Of a stretch of DNA of 64,000 bases, positions 47,102 to 57,823 are shown one piece after another. This DNA is from Microdochium bolleyi (lineage: Eukaryota; Ascomycota; Sordariomycetes; Xylariales; Microdochiaceae): the NCBI GenBank assembly GCA_001566295.1, contig KQ964248.1, forward strand, positions 248,001 to 312,000. Direction: 5' to 3'. The notes under the pieces are model-generated. The model made no database searches and was not told the origin of the DNA. It saw only the letters and a list, made by a program, of their open reading frames with translations. Position 1 is the first letter of the stretch, and each line of letters begins with the position of its first letter. The position numbers were made by a program, and so were the translations under genes.

Positions 47102-48680
47102 TTTAGTCGGTTTTTGTCGAAGCTATTGCCGAATCTTTCTTGTCGACTGGCGAGTGTGCACAAGCTGCGACAGTCGTCGACAACAGGGGAATAACTAGGG
47201 ATTTATGGCAATCGGGTTGTTGTAGACCGCATGCGGTGCTTGAGATACTCGGACACAGTGAGACAGCCGAAGAGTGGTGAGAAGCTCTGGGGATGAGAGA
47301 CACAATGACCGGGCGGTGCTCACATAAGATCACCTCACGTCACGCTCTGCTGGTTTAACTTGGCTGGATCTCAAGGGGAAGAGATTCGAAAGAGGCACGG
47401 CAGATCCTGCCGCTCTTGTACTCTGTGCCACACGAGAAGACGAGTTTATTACTCCGTAGAGCGAAAGCCTGTTGCACCCCCTGTAGTTCCTCAGCAAGGG
47501 TTCAGATGGTCCCAACCCGAGATAGTATTGGCGCAAGAGGTCTTGGCCTTGCCCCCAAATCGGAGCTTGTTGGTCGCTGGTTGCGATGGATGTCGGTGCC
47601 GGTCCCGACGACCGGTTTTAGTGGCTGCGCATCTTTATCGGAGGGCCCGTACGAGACCTGTCGAGCACCCTCGATCTGGAGGCTTTGACCACAAGCTCTG
47701 CCGTACTCTGCACATGTCCACTGGCTTTCCCCCGTGCTTGGGAAATCCGGATAAACATGGAAGGGACGATACCTAGCAAGAAACACAATTAGAGCACCTA
47801 GCGCTGGCGGGGCAGAGGATCCAGGGTCGAGCTAACTGGATCGCGCAGGAATGGGACAGGACCCAGGTATGGCGGGCGAGTGGAATAGTCTCAAGCCAAA
47901 GGTACTGATGAACCGATCGGACAAATGCGCTCGGAGTCGCCGTCCAACGTTAAATGGTGAGCTTGAGTGTAACAAGGCCAGCCACATTTAATTGGCGTCA
48001 TCTTGGCACTTGGCAAGGTCAGCCATGAGGGATTGACGGACGTCTTTCTCCTCACAAGACAAGGCCTGCGTGGGGGACCAGCCACTCCAGCAACTATCGC
48101 ACGCCCCCGGACGCTTCCGGCTTCCTGGCCAGACCGCCCTATCCCAGTTCGGTAGTATGGCGCCTTCATTCCCTGCCAAGTTGTCATCATCGCCAAGACT
48201 GCCTCGTAAGCATGGATGGAAATCCTGCAACTTGAGTGGATTGCGCGGTTGGCAAGAACACACAATGCAAAAGGCGTTGTGCTGCACTAATGGTTATTTG
48301 TCATGGTCTACAGTAGCATCCTGCAGACAGATCGAGGCGTCCGTCGTTGTGCGGCGTGGCTGCCACCTGGAGGAGGTGCCATAGAATTCTGCTGCGGTGC
48401 TTTCAATGTGCATGCGGCACTCGGGTCACGGCTACTTGTTCTCGGTTGGGCAGATTGCACCACAAGGCTTGCCATCTCGCCGTACAATGCAACCTTCCAG
48501 CCAGCCACGGCTTTGGTGGGGTATCGAACTCCGCGTAAGTTGGTCGAATCGGAGAAATCCACTTTCTGGGGGAGGGATCCTCAACTTTAGTCGTGAACCT
48601 GTCAAGTTTCATTTTTCTTTCCAAATACTTGGTTGTTGGCCAGTTGCTCGGCACATTATACCAAGTGATGATCTCTGTAC
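47102..48680. other. Intergenic, 1.6 kb
   Basis: Promoter of the second permease and 3' region of the PLD-like gene. Open frames up to 138 codons have no motifs. A TTCGATACCCC-type string near 48511-48523 resembles a tRNA B box on the minus strand, but no A box or cloverleaf fits around it. Confidence 0.5.
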
Positions 48681-50249
48681 TTAGTCAGATCTGTATAGGG
48701 TCTCGGTTCTTCCTTCCAGCACCTCCGCCACAGTTGACGAGACTCTCGAAGCCAAGTCGACCGATTGGAAGAGTACGCCCAGCTCCTGGCTGGTGAACCA
48801 GCTTGCTCTGTCCATGTTGCCTGAACCAAGCACAGTGTACTGGCCATCGACAATTGTCAACTTCAAGTGGGACTGAACTGGTTCTTCGGTGACGTGCCGC
48901 GACATGTTGGCCTGGCGAGGGTGGTAATATGATATCTGGAGAGAGCCCGTGTGGTGGCGCTGAGCTTCGAGGTCAATGCCATGGTCAGAGCTCTGAGCGT
49001 GTGCTTGCCTCCGCCGCTGTCCCGACTCGCGATTCTGTCGGTATCTTTTCACCAGCGACTTGACACACAGGGATGTTGTGGTGCCCGCAGTCACAATCTG
49101 CTCGATCAACATCATGTTCTTGCTCGTCACGATTGTGACGTTGACGCCACGGTTCAGAGCATCCATCAGGCCGTCTATGACAGCGGCCGACGTTAGGTTT
49201 GGCGTCTGCATGTAGATAGTATCCTCAGCCATATCCAGCAGACGAAGCACTGCACAGTTGAGTGGAGTCGGGGGCGTCGCCGGTGCATTCTGCCAGGGGA
49301 ACGGCTGGAATCTTGGATTGCGATGATGCGACGAAGGCAGAATGACTGTAGGGACCTGAGTTGAGTCTAGGGTCACAAAGAGGCGAGCTGGGGACTGGAT
49401 TGCGGTCAGCCCCAGTTGAGCCGTGCTAGGGGAGTGCGCGGCATTGCCACGGTGGTTTGGTGTTGGTAGTGGTTCGTCGAGACGCTGATCCCTGGCCCAG
49501 ACAGCTTCGTAGAACTGCGCGAGACCGGCGACAGCATCCCCAGTAAAGCTGATGCACCCTTCGAGCCAGGGCTCCCAGCTAACGTTGCAGCTCGGCAGCC
49601 AGGCACGCTGGCGGTCCACGATGAGAAACTTGGGGTGCATCACGCAGAAGGGCAGGAAGAACAGGCTCTTGACCTGGAGGTCGATGTTGCCTGCGCGGAG
49701 TGCGTGCTGGGACGGAAGGCCCAGCTTCTCGGGCCATGACGCTGGGGGGTAGAGGTAGCCATCCTTGGAGGTGGTGTGGAAGAGCTTCTGGAAGAGGGAG
49801 CGCGACGAAAAGCAGATGCGGATCTTGAGGGTCGGCACCGCGTCTGCATCGGGGCCCGCAGTGGCCTGGGCCTGGATGTGCTGGCGGCGATGCTCGGCCA
49901 GACTGTGGATGGCGTGGCTCAGCGCGTCGAGAGTGGATGAACGCGCCCAGAAGCACGTGACGAGAATGACTTCGTGCTTGGCCTCGCACAGGGCGGGCAG
50001 CAGCGAGTTCGTGTAAATGGACGCGCCGGTCCCGAGCTCAAAGGCGACTGGCTGCGAGCTGGTGACGAGTGAGGTCGGGTCGTGGAGCGGGTATGCCGGG
50101 AAGTGGTCGAGAGAGCTCTTCTGAAGGAGCGCTTCGCGCTGCAGCTTGCTCTTCCACGGCCCGCTGAAGTGCGCCAGCGACGACATCGCGTGCCGTAGGA
50201 TGCGATTGCGCGTGAATAGTTGATAGGTTAGATGATGATGAAGCTTCAC
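48681..50249 (-). CDS. Phospholipase D-like (HKD) protein
   Basis: Single exon, 522 aa from 50249; a second in-frame ATG at 50186 is possible. Two HxK half-sites are visible: MHPKFLIVDRQRAWLPSCNV (His 205, Lys 207) and, near the C-terminus, SHLKLTIVDGQYTVLGSGNM followed by DRASWFTSQELGV. The second has the full HxKxxxxD pattern with a downstream GSGNMD. Other family features are the ELGTGASIYTNSLLPALCEA start and DMAEDTIYMQTPNLTSAAVI. By family knowledge the two HKD motifs form one active site that acts on phosphodiesters (phospholipid headgroups, or cardiolipin synthase-like transfer). No signal peptide or membrane segment is evident. The substrate is uncertain. Confidence 0.85.
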   Translation of the reverse strand: MKLHHHLTYQLFTRNRILRHAMSSLAHFSGPWKSKLQREALLQKSSLDHFPAYPLHDPTSLVTSSQPVAFELGTGASIYTNSLLPALCEAKHEVILVTCFWARSSTLDALSHAIHSLAEHRRQHIQAQATAGPDADAVPTLKIRICFSSRSLFQKLFHTTSKDGYLYPPASWPEKLGLPSQHALRAGNIDLQVKSLFFLPFCVMHPKFLIVDRQRAWLPSCNVSWEPWLEGCISFTGDAVAGLAQFYEAVWARDQRLDEPLPTPNHRGNAAHSPSTAQLGLTAIQSPARLFVTLDSTQVPTVILPSSHHRNPRFQPFPWQNAPATPPTPLNCAVLRLLDMAEDTIYMQTPNLTSAAVIDGLMDALNRGVNVTIVTSKNMMLIEQIVTAGTTTSLCVKSLVKRYRQNRESGQRRRQAHAQSSDHGIDLEAQRHHTGSLQISYYHPRQANMSRHVTEEPVQSHLKLTIVDGQYTVLGSGNMDRASWFTSQELGVLFQSVDLASRVSSTVAEVLEGRTETLYRSD

Positions 50250-51307
50250 GCTGTGTCATTTGTGGTTGAGCTTGCCGCAACTACTTATTCTGGGGGAAGG
50301 ACGCCCCATTGTTGACGGTGCAATTGACGTCAAACCCCACACACTTAACGCAAGGACCTGCCAAGCAACCACCAACCGCTCCAGGTAGGATACTCGTCAG
50401 TACTTCGACCATGACTTCCACGGATTGGATAAACTTACCATAGGCAATACGAGCCGGTTCATAGGCTTTATATGATACCTAATTTAGGCGAGTCTTGCGT
50501 TCGCAGGACCTAAGTGTAAGTTCTATACTGAACGTCGTTCTAAGATCTCGAAGGCTAGGTGATACTTATTAGCCGTACTTTAGAAATTAGTATATCCACC
50601 GGTAAGGCCAGAAACCCGCACGTAGTTGTACCTAAGTCTATTAACGTATTAATCCCAGTCGCTCCCAATCATATATAGCAGGATATCCTTGGGGATCCGA
50701 CTTGGTCAAGTGAATGGTCGCTCAACGCAGCACCACCACCCCTATCGAAAACCGGCAGGTAATTGAAGGCTTATTACGACTTCGACACAGAGCTAACGGT
50801 GTAATCAGGGAACGAGACACTGGCAGTGATTTGGCTAGGTAAGCTAGGGTCATAATGGTAAAGCAACGCACACACCACTCAGAGCGAAATATCATGCATA
50901 TTCCTCCTGCGAGGACACAACTTCGGCGTCATTCATCCGAACAGCAATCCGCGAAAAAAAATCATTAATGTTTTCCGTTTCCTGAACGCCGTCCCAATGC
51001 TTTGTCTCGTCGCTCTTTCTCAGCCATCCTCGCCAGTTCTGTCAGTCGTGAGGCCTCCACAATGGCCCCTACGTTCTTGGCTGCCACCAATGCGACTCCC
51101 CCCATGAACACCATTCGTTACCACATCGAGAGCACGGAATGCTTTCATGTATCTTCCTTGCATACTGCCTCCACTCGACGTCAGGAGATTGGGCCACAGT
51201 CCGCTGCCACCTTGTGATCAACGTGCCGTGTCTGACGCCTGGGCGGGCTGCTGCTCCTATGGGTTCCAGACATTCCAAAACTTAAAAAGTCCCGACATTG
51301 CTCCCTT
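50250..51307. other. Intergenic with TpA-rich island (about 50390-50860)
   Basis: No gene. From about 50390 to 50860 the composition changes abruptly: many TA steps (CTAATTTAGG, CTATACTG, ATTAACGTATTAATC, ATATATAG), no open frame of length and lower GC than the neighbours. This is what repeat-induced point mutation or an old transposon remnant would leave. No terminal repeats or transposase text could be recognised. Confidence 0.5.
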
Positions 51308-51839
51308 TCAGGAGATGTTCTCGCTCTCCATGGCCATCTGCTCCTCAATGGCCTTGGCGTCATCCTCCTCATCCTCGGCAGCATCTACAACGCAGATTTA
51401 AGAAAGTTAGCCTCACTCTTGCATCAGCCGAGACCCATGGCCGCTCCAATCCCAGCTGATTGACTGGCTGGAGCCGTGCGATCCCCCTCCCCTCAAGCAT
51501 CGCCCCGGGAACGAAATCGAATGTTGACTAACCTTTCATCTCCTCCTCGCCCTCGTCCTCCTCATCCTCAGCACCGCCCTCCGCGCCCTCGAGCTCCGCC
51601 TTCCTCTTCAGCTCCTTCGCGATCCGCCGGTCCAACTTCTGCTGCTGCTTCTTGCCCAGGGCGCGCCGGGGCCCGCTCGTCGGCAGCAGGCCCTCGCGGG
51701 CGCCGCGCTTCTCGTCGGCCTTGAGCACGCGCGACTTGCCCCGGCCCGCGTTGGACTTGGACGTCACCTTGCGCGCCCTCGAGGCGCGGGCCTTGAGCCG
51801 GTTCTGGGAGGGCCCGTTGGGGTTCTTGACTGACGGCAT
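51308..51839 (-). CDS. alb1: Ribosome biogenesis factor Alb1
   Basis: Minus-strand exons are 51839-51533 and 51384-51308 (127 aa). The 148-nt intron has donor GTTAGT and acceptor TAG and joins as EEMK-DAAEDEEDD. The protein is short and very basic at the N-terminus (MPSVKNPNGPSQNRLKARAS, then RARKVTSKSNAGRGKSRVLK), has a Lys/Gln/Arg helix (KKQQQKLDRRIAKELKRKAE) and ends acidic (EDEEDDAKAIEEQMAMESEN). This order matches fungal Alb1, a shuttling factor that rides with Arx1 on pre-60S particles from nucleolus to cytoplasm. Without the small second exon the acidic tail would be cut. Confidence 0.86.
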
Positions 51840-52378
51840 CGTTTCTTTCTTTCTTCCTTTACGTTCTCTTTTTCGCCTAGAAGTTTCCCTTGGGATGTTG
51901 CCGAGGGAAGAATTGGCGGATGCAATTGGAGTGTCCTGTGTGGTAGCCTGCCCGGGGTTCCTGGGCTTGTCTCTTGTGATTCTGCGAGGAATAACTTATG
52001 TGTTCTTGAAGGCCGTCCGATGAGTTTTGGCTCAGTGAGCGCCGCGGGTCGCATGGGAAGGGAATTATTTTTGGGAGCTGGGGTACTCTGATAAGGCCGG
52101 CTTGGCGGGGCGATAAGGATTTTCCAAATCCCAGGGTCCTACTTTGTGGAGCCTGTCACCAGCATAAGGAACGCGCTTTCTTGGTAGATGGCGGCAGCTG
52201 TGAGTCGATTGCTAATGCTGGTCACTATACGCCAAAGATGGTCATGCAATGGACATCATTTGAAAATATTGTGAGTTGTGTCATGTATATATTTCTGAGC
52301 TAAACAAAGCCGTCTTGCGGGGACGGTGGGTATCTGGACTTATGATGGCAACGACAAAATCAAATGCACTTGTATCTC
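51840..52378. other. Intergenic, 540 bp
   Basis: Promoter of alb1 (the first 30 bases are pyrimidine-rich, TTTCTTTCTTTCTTCC) and 3' region of the ferric reductase gene. No gene seen. Confidence 0.55.
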
Positions 52379-54412
52379 CTACCACTCCAGCCGATCGTCG
52401 CAAGTCAGGTCGACGTTGAACCTCTCCGCACCGTTCCACACCTTGCCAGCGTCATTGCACTCGGCGATGATGCTGCGCAGGTCACTGATCATGCCACCCG
52501 GTCCGCTGGCGAGCACCGCGGTACGGCCCCTGATAGTGCCGGCGACGAACTCTTTCGTCAACACCGCCAGATCCGGGTGCGTGTCCCGGCCCTCACCGCC
52601 AATCTTCTGGATGTCCAGCGTCTCGCTGTGGATCGAGCCGGTCGACGAAGACGAGGAGGTGGAGGCGGAGGCTTCCACGACGTGGACGGCATCGGCACCC
52701 GCCGCCTTCTTCTCGTCGTCTGCCGCCGACGCGGCCAGGTCACCCACGCGCTTGGGCGAGGCGGGCCGGCTCGACTGCTCGCGAGTGACAAAGATGTGCA
52801 TGCGGATACCATGCGTCTTGGCCGCGGCGTGCAGGATGTTGATTTCCTGCTGCACCCAGCGGACGTCGGCGCGCCGGCGGACTGCCCAGACAAGGTCGAT
52901 CTTGCGGTCGGGGACGGGAGCCTGCTCGACAATGCCTAGCAGCGTCGGGAGCACGTATGTGATACCCGTGCCGCCGGCGACGCAGAGGATATTGACTTCG
53001 GGGGTCAGGTTGTCGGCGATAGACTCGCCGTAAGGGCCCTGGAGGATGACAGGGGTGGTCGCCTGGGTCTGGAACTCGGCCACCTTTTTGGCGGCCAGCT
53101 CGGCGATCTTCTTGGTCTCACCCTTCTTGGCGCGGAAGATGTACGAATGTGTGGCATTACCGTTCAGCACGCTGGGCAGGCTGAGCGGGGTGAAGGGGTG
53201 TGATTGCCAGATGCTGCCTTGCGGGAAGCACAGATAGAAGTGCTGGCCGATCTTCCAGTCCGTTGGGAACGTGAAGTCGAGCCTGACGACGTCGCCGTGA
53301 TCTGCGTCGGGGAAGGTGGAGATGGCTGCCTGCGCGGCGCGGAAGCCCATGGTGCTGTCGGGCAGGTGCTGGTAGTGGACGAGCGCGGTGCGGATGAGGC
53401 GTACCGCACGGTCGAGGAACCAGACAATGAGGCCAGGGATCATGAAGCATCGCAGGTTGACCCAGTGAGCCCAGCACGCGCCAATGTAGATCATGGCCAA
53501 GACGTAGTGCGCCTTGCGGAAGAACTCGTAGCCGGTGGCGCGAATGCCCCAGGGCGTGCTGAGGACGAAGATGAGCAGCAGCAGAATCATGGCGACGATG
53601 CCCCAGATCATGTATGTCTGCGTGATCCACTCGATCGCGACCTTGGGCTGCGGTTGGTAGAGCTTGACCTCGATGATGGTCCAGCCGATCGTGTGTAGAG
53701 AGCCCTGGACGAGGATGATGTAGCCGAGCCATCGGTGGAGAAAGTTGAAGCTCTGATAGGGGACGCCAGTGAGAAGGGACAGGATCGACTCCCGACTGGA
53801 CAGCATGATGGACAGGGGAGTCAGGGCGTATGCCAGAACACCGACGCGGTTAGACCACGGGCCCAAGGTAGTCCTCGTGTTGTACATGCCCGGGTTGTTC
53901 TTGACGGGTGTGATCCAGATGCCATAGCTGATGCCGGCGAAGCTGAAGATGGTGAGGTAGGCGGTGAGGATGACGAGAATGAGCACCTGGAGGCGAGTGG
54001 TACGGCCAAAGATGGCCCGCACGCTGTCGGGGAGGAGGTAGCGCCTCAGCCCAGCGCTAAGGGCACTGCGCAACCGCTGACCTGTGGTCGCGATGGTTGA
54101 GACTACGGTGGCGGACTTCTCGACATCGGCGGGAGAGCGGATGACCTCGTCGGCTCTCGTGGGGCGCCACAGATGGCGTGAGAGGGCCCAGAGGAGGAGG
54201 ATGACACCACCGGTTATCCATAGGGCTCCTGAGTACACCATGCCGACATCGTGTGAGCTGTAGACAACATCGAGGTATGCGCAGGAGCCTGCGTCATTGG
54301 TACACGGGACGACACGGTCTGCGTAGCCCCAGTGCGGCTCCAATGCGGCGGCGTCACTGAAGTTCTGGATGTGGCGGCCCGCGAGCTTGCTGAAGGTGTC
54401 CATGGCGGCCAT
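52379..54412 (-). CDS. Ferric/cupric reductase transmembrane component (FRE family)
   Basis: Single exon, 677 aa. The frame stays open about 1 kb upstream of the ATG at 54412, but that text is Arg/Cys/Ser-rich and not protein-like. Membrane segments start near residue 58. The bis-heme signature is complete: His 226 and 240 (FLHRWLGYIILVQGSLHTIG) and His 302 and 316, each pair separated by 13 residues. HPFTPLS (405-411) binds FAD, GPYGES and AGGTGITYVLP bind NADPH, and ASGPGGM closes the fold. A Ser/Glu-rich insertion (STSSSSSTGS) splits the NADPH domain. By family it reduces Fe(III) and Cu(II) at the plasma membrane. It is divergent from the Ctr3-type transporter, its natural partner for Cu(I) supply. 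Confidence 0.93.
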   Translation of the reverse strand: MAAMDTFSKLAGRHIQNFSDAAALEPHWGYADRVVPCTNDAGSCAYLDVVYSSHDVGMVYSGALWITGGVILLLWALSRHLWRPTRADEVIRSPADVEKSATVVSTIATTGQRLRSALSAGLRRYLLPDSVRAIFGRTTRLQVLILVILTAYLTIFSFAGISYGIWITPVKNNPGMYNTRTTLGPWSNRVGVLAYALTPLSIMLSSRESILSLLTGVPYQSFNFLHRWLGYIILVQGSLHTIGWTIIEVKLYQPQPKVAIEWITQTYMIWGIVAMILLLLIFVLSTPWGIRATGYEFFRKAHYVLAMIYIGACWAHWVNLRCFMIPGLIVWFLDRAVRLIRTALVHYQHLPDSTMGFRAAQAAISTFPDADHGDVVRLDFTFPTDWKIGQHFYLCFPQGSIWQSHPFTPLSLPSVLNGNATHSYIFRAKKGETKKIAELAAKKVAEFQTQATTPVILQGPYGESIADNLTPEVNILCVAGGTGITYVLPTLLGIVEQAPVPDRKIDLVWAVRRRADVRWVQQEINILHAAAKTHGIRMHIFVTREQSSRPASPKRVGDLAASAADDEKKAAGADAVHVVEASASTSSSSSTGSIHSETLDIQKIGGEGRDTHPDLAVLTKEFVAGTIRGRTAVLASGPGGMISDLRSIIAECNDAGKVWNGAERFNVDLTCDDRLEW

Positions 54413-55752
54413 TGTGGCTCTCTTACACGGTGTCCGTCGATGGAGGACGGAACTCAAGGGGTGAAGAGGACGACAGAGAGAGGGCCGGGGTTGAGATGCT
54501 TCAGAGGAACTGCCACTTGGGTCTCGAGGGTTAGAGATCGTCCGAGGAGGGAAGGCGACACGAGATATACGATTGTTCGAGCCGGGGCGCTGACGGACGG
54601 GTCCACGATTTGGCGAGCACGGCGCGGAGCGGCGGTGCCGGGGTCGAGCTTTGCCGAGCCGGCGTGGATGGCAATGTGGCCTGGCGCAGTGGGACGAAAC
54701 GTGCTCACAGCTGTTTGTTTGACGCCATGGCTCGTTCGTCCGGGACGCCAGTGACCAGATAACACGGCGTCTGTTTCGACCATGGTGCCAGCCGGGGCTC
54801 GAATTGTGGCCCGTGGCGGCGAAACAAGAACGTGGAATTTGCAACGAGGTTGCACAGGCACGGGCTGAGCAGGAATGAGCAAGTTGTTGCTCCACCGCGA
54901 TCGTCTTGGCGAGCAAGTTTCCAGCAGGGGGCTCCAAGGCCCAGATGCCGCCGTCAGTGGGGTCGCCAGGTGCCGCAGGTACTCCGTCCCGCGCCTTGAC
55001 TGTTCCCGAGGTCGTCTGTGAGGTGATCCTCTGAAGCTGCAGCCCAGCGCGAATGGTTTCCCTGGAGAGGGTGCCCAATGGAAGGCCAGAGAGCCTTGCA
55101 TGCCTGCGAACATGCAAGTTTATATTAAATCTTGGGATTAAGGTACGCGAAGGCGAGGACACGCAGAAAAGGTGCCGACGGAACTCTGCATCCAAGTCAC
55201 AGTTCGAGTAACCTTGCAGCAGCCCAAGCCTCCCGGCCCGCAGCCTGCAGGGGTCCCCCACTCCACCACAACCTTGAGCCCCTCGCCCCCCCATCTCCAA
55301 CTGCAACCCTGATGAAGCCCGCCGTCGCACGCCCGTTGCGCCATTGCACCTGCTGCACACGGGCATGGCGCTGGTCCCCGATCCGACTGCGATCCCGGCC
55401 GCCGGCGCCATCCCGGGCTCCCGCCTGGCACTCAGCTCCCCGTACGGAGGTAGTTATCTGCTCACATCTCCCGCCCCTCGCCCGAGTCTGATTTCCAAGA
55501 CAACCACACGCCACCCTGAGCAGCTTTCTCCGCCGCCAAGCTGCTCTTACTTGCTCAGCTTCGCACCTGTCCGGCACGACCCCTGTGTCCTCAAATTCTC
55601 TCGTTTGCAACGACTCATCGAGGTCCAGACCCTGATACAAAGACATCATCGCCGCGCACTCCTTTGACAACAGCGCCGTATCTGGACCTAACCACGCCTC
55701 AATTCGCCAACTTCGCACATACCGCCAGCTTCTATTCAAGCCATTGCCCATC
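54413..55752. promoter_or_regulatory. Shared intergenic region of reductase and copper transporter
   Basis: The 1340 bp between the two divergent starts contain two GATA-type sites with the same 7-mer, CAGATAA at 54756-54762 (plus) and 55454-55460 (minus, read as TTATCTG). The fungal iron repressors of the SreA type bind ATCWGATAA, which these match only in part. TTGCTC, the core of yeast copper-responsive elements, occurs near 55552. A TATATT/TTTATATTAAAT string lies near 55117-55129. Regulation by copper or iron is inference. Confidence 0.5.
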
Positions 55753-56418
55753 ATGAACCACGGCGGGTCCTCCATGGGCGGCAATGCCTGCAAGATTAGC
55801 GTATGTCGACGCTCGCACGTCTGATGTCCTGTGAAATCCACGTCCACAGTGAAAGCTGACAGCCATGCTCCTCCTCAGATGTTATGGAACTGGAACACGG
55901 TCGACGCCTGCTTCCTCGCCGAGTCATGGCAGGTCAAGAACGATGGCATGATGGCCGCCTCATGCATTGGCGTTATGCTTCTCGTAGTCACCCTCGAGTT
56001 CCTCCGCCGCATCGGCAAGGAGTACGACACCTACATTGCCCGACAGTTCCAGCGCCACGTGGCTGCCCAGACGTCCAGCTCGAGGCAGGCAGCCGATACA
56101 AACAACACTTCTTGCTGCGCCCCCGCGCCGCCAGTCGAGCAGCCCATGTACGGTCCCCAGACCGTGACCTTCCGAGCCTCGCCGCTACAGCAGCTCATCC
56201 GCTCCGTGATCCACATGTTCACCTTTGGCGTGGCGTACATTGTCATGCTGCTCGCCATGTACTTTAACGGCTACATCATCATCTCCATCTTCCTCGGCGC
56301 GGGTATCGGCAAGTTCTTCTGCGACTGGATGGTGCTGAAGGTCGTTGTGGGAGGTGACAACGACAAGTCTGGCAACGACCAGAAGGGGATCGAGGACACC
56401 ACCGTCTGCTGTGGCTGA
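55753..56418 (+). CDS. ctr3: High-affinity copper transporter, Ctr3 type
   Basis: Exons are 55753-55800 and 55879-56418 (195 aa). The 78-nt intron has donor GTATGT and acceptor CAG. The first exon gives the short N-terminus MNHGGSSMGGNACKIS, and the join makes CKISMLWNW, a hallmark of the yeast Ctr3 branch. Three membrane segments are expected: about 40-58, 127-146 and 148-164. The copper-path motif MLLAM (139-143, MxxxM) and the helix-packing motif GAGIG (156-160, GxxxG) are both present. Cys pairs occur at 95-96 and at the very C-terminus (CCG). By family it is a trimeric plasma-membrane Cu(I) importer. Neighbour and likely partner: the ferric/cupric reductase on the other side of the shared promoter. 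Confidence 0.93.
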
Positions 56419-57823
56419 GCCTATACGTCGCTGTTTGCGGCGAGAGCTGTCGTCGGTCTGGCTGTCTTTGCAGCGGTGCTACCAATCGCACAGCGGGATC
56501 GTGACGCAGCGGCAGAGAAGTGACGCGTGTGCATTTTGCAGGAGCTTGTTGGCAGAATACCCCTATTTTTATGATTTTAATGGTTTGGGCAATGAGCGAT
56601 GCCCAGCTGTCTTGTGTTTGGGCTTATACCACGAACTAAACGATAGAGAGAATCTTCAGACATGAGCCTGACCAAATTGGATGACCGACATCAAACGGGC
56701 AAACTAAGTCCAATGTTGCCACTAGTATGACGAGCTGCCTGCTGATGTTCGAAATGTCAGACGACAGCATGCGCAATTGGGCACATTCAGTATGCGGTTT
56801 AACTTCATGAGCTGTTATGACTGAATTGACCCATAAGTTCGCAGGTCCTGTACGACCACTCCGGCTGACCAATGAAATCGGGCTCGATCACTACCATGAA
56901 CATGCTCCAGCGCCTGCACTGCCGTCCGCGATCCCTGCGTTCATGCTGCCAAGCTTTATAGTATGTAGCGAGGGTCCTTCGTCTGGTTTTGGAGCCCTTC
57001 GCATGCCGGACTTTAGCTGAAGACGATTGCTGTCATCGCCATGAGTTGTGCACACGCATCTCAGAGTCGGCGGGCACGTGCACAGCATGCACGAGCTCCA
57101 AGCAGCATTGGATTTTCGGGTCTGAGGCACTGCGTCGTGGATGACGAAGCTCTCTTGACTAGCGTAATCTAGTCAAGACAGTAACTTCCGACGATCCGCC
57201 TGGGCCTTGCTCGGCAGGGACAGTAGGCACAAGAGCTCACGACACGAAATTATTCTCCACAACGTGAATAAAACTGATATGCTTCTCTTGAATTTTACAC
57301 GGCTTTGGTGATTTCTACACGGTGGATTGGGGGTTTTTGAAGGTGCCACAGCTCTGTCCTCGATCTTACGGATCCTGCGGACCCTGCCACGCACTGCCGT
57401 GACCCATGCTCCACAGGAGACAAGCGCATTCAAGATCGCTCTCAATTTCCCCATCTGTCCTCTGACCTCTCCAACTCCCTTTCTTCCCTCCATCCCATCC
57501 CTCCGCGCGGAGAGCACCAGCGACGACGATATCACCGCTCTGGACCTGCCCCGGTCGTCCAGAAGGTTGCCTTGCTTACCGACAGCTGGCACGTCTTGTC
57601 AACCCTCGCACCCGACACGGCTGACAGCCTCAGCCCCCTTGTACACTTCCGTCGCTCCCGAACTTCTCACGTCCAACGTTGCATCGCACAACCCGGCTTT
57701 CGGGGCTATCATCTTACACCTCAAGACCCCTCATCGAGCAGCCTCAACACCCGGTCTCGACCCCCAACCTCGACACATACTCCGTCTCTGTGTGATTTGG
57801 GTAGGAGACGACACGAGGCCACT
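56419..57823. other. Intergenic, 1.4 kb
   Basis: Contains the 3' region of ctr3 and the promoter of the Ytp1-like gene. An exact 8-bp inverted repeat with an 8-base loop lies at 57154-57177. From 57440 to 57800 the sequence is C/T-rich, fitting a 5' leader. No gene seen. Confidence 0.5.
57154..57177. repeat. Inverted repeat CTTGACTA / TAGTCAAG
   Basis: Perfect 8-bp arms (57154-57161 and 57170-57177) around an 8-base loop, located about 740 bases past the ctr3 stop and about 650 bases before the Ytp1-like start. It could be a dimeric regulator site or a small hairpin; nothing decides which. Confidence 0.6.

Noticed and set aside
48505..48530. tRNA-like B box on the minus strand
   Set aside because: No A box and no acceptor-stem pairing can be placed around it.
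54413..55411. Upstream extension of the ferric reductase frame by about 330 codons
   Set aside because: The text is Arg/Cys/Ser-rich with no membrane or signal features, and the family normally starts near the chosen ATG.
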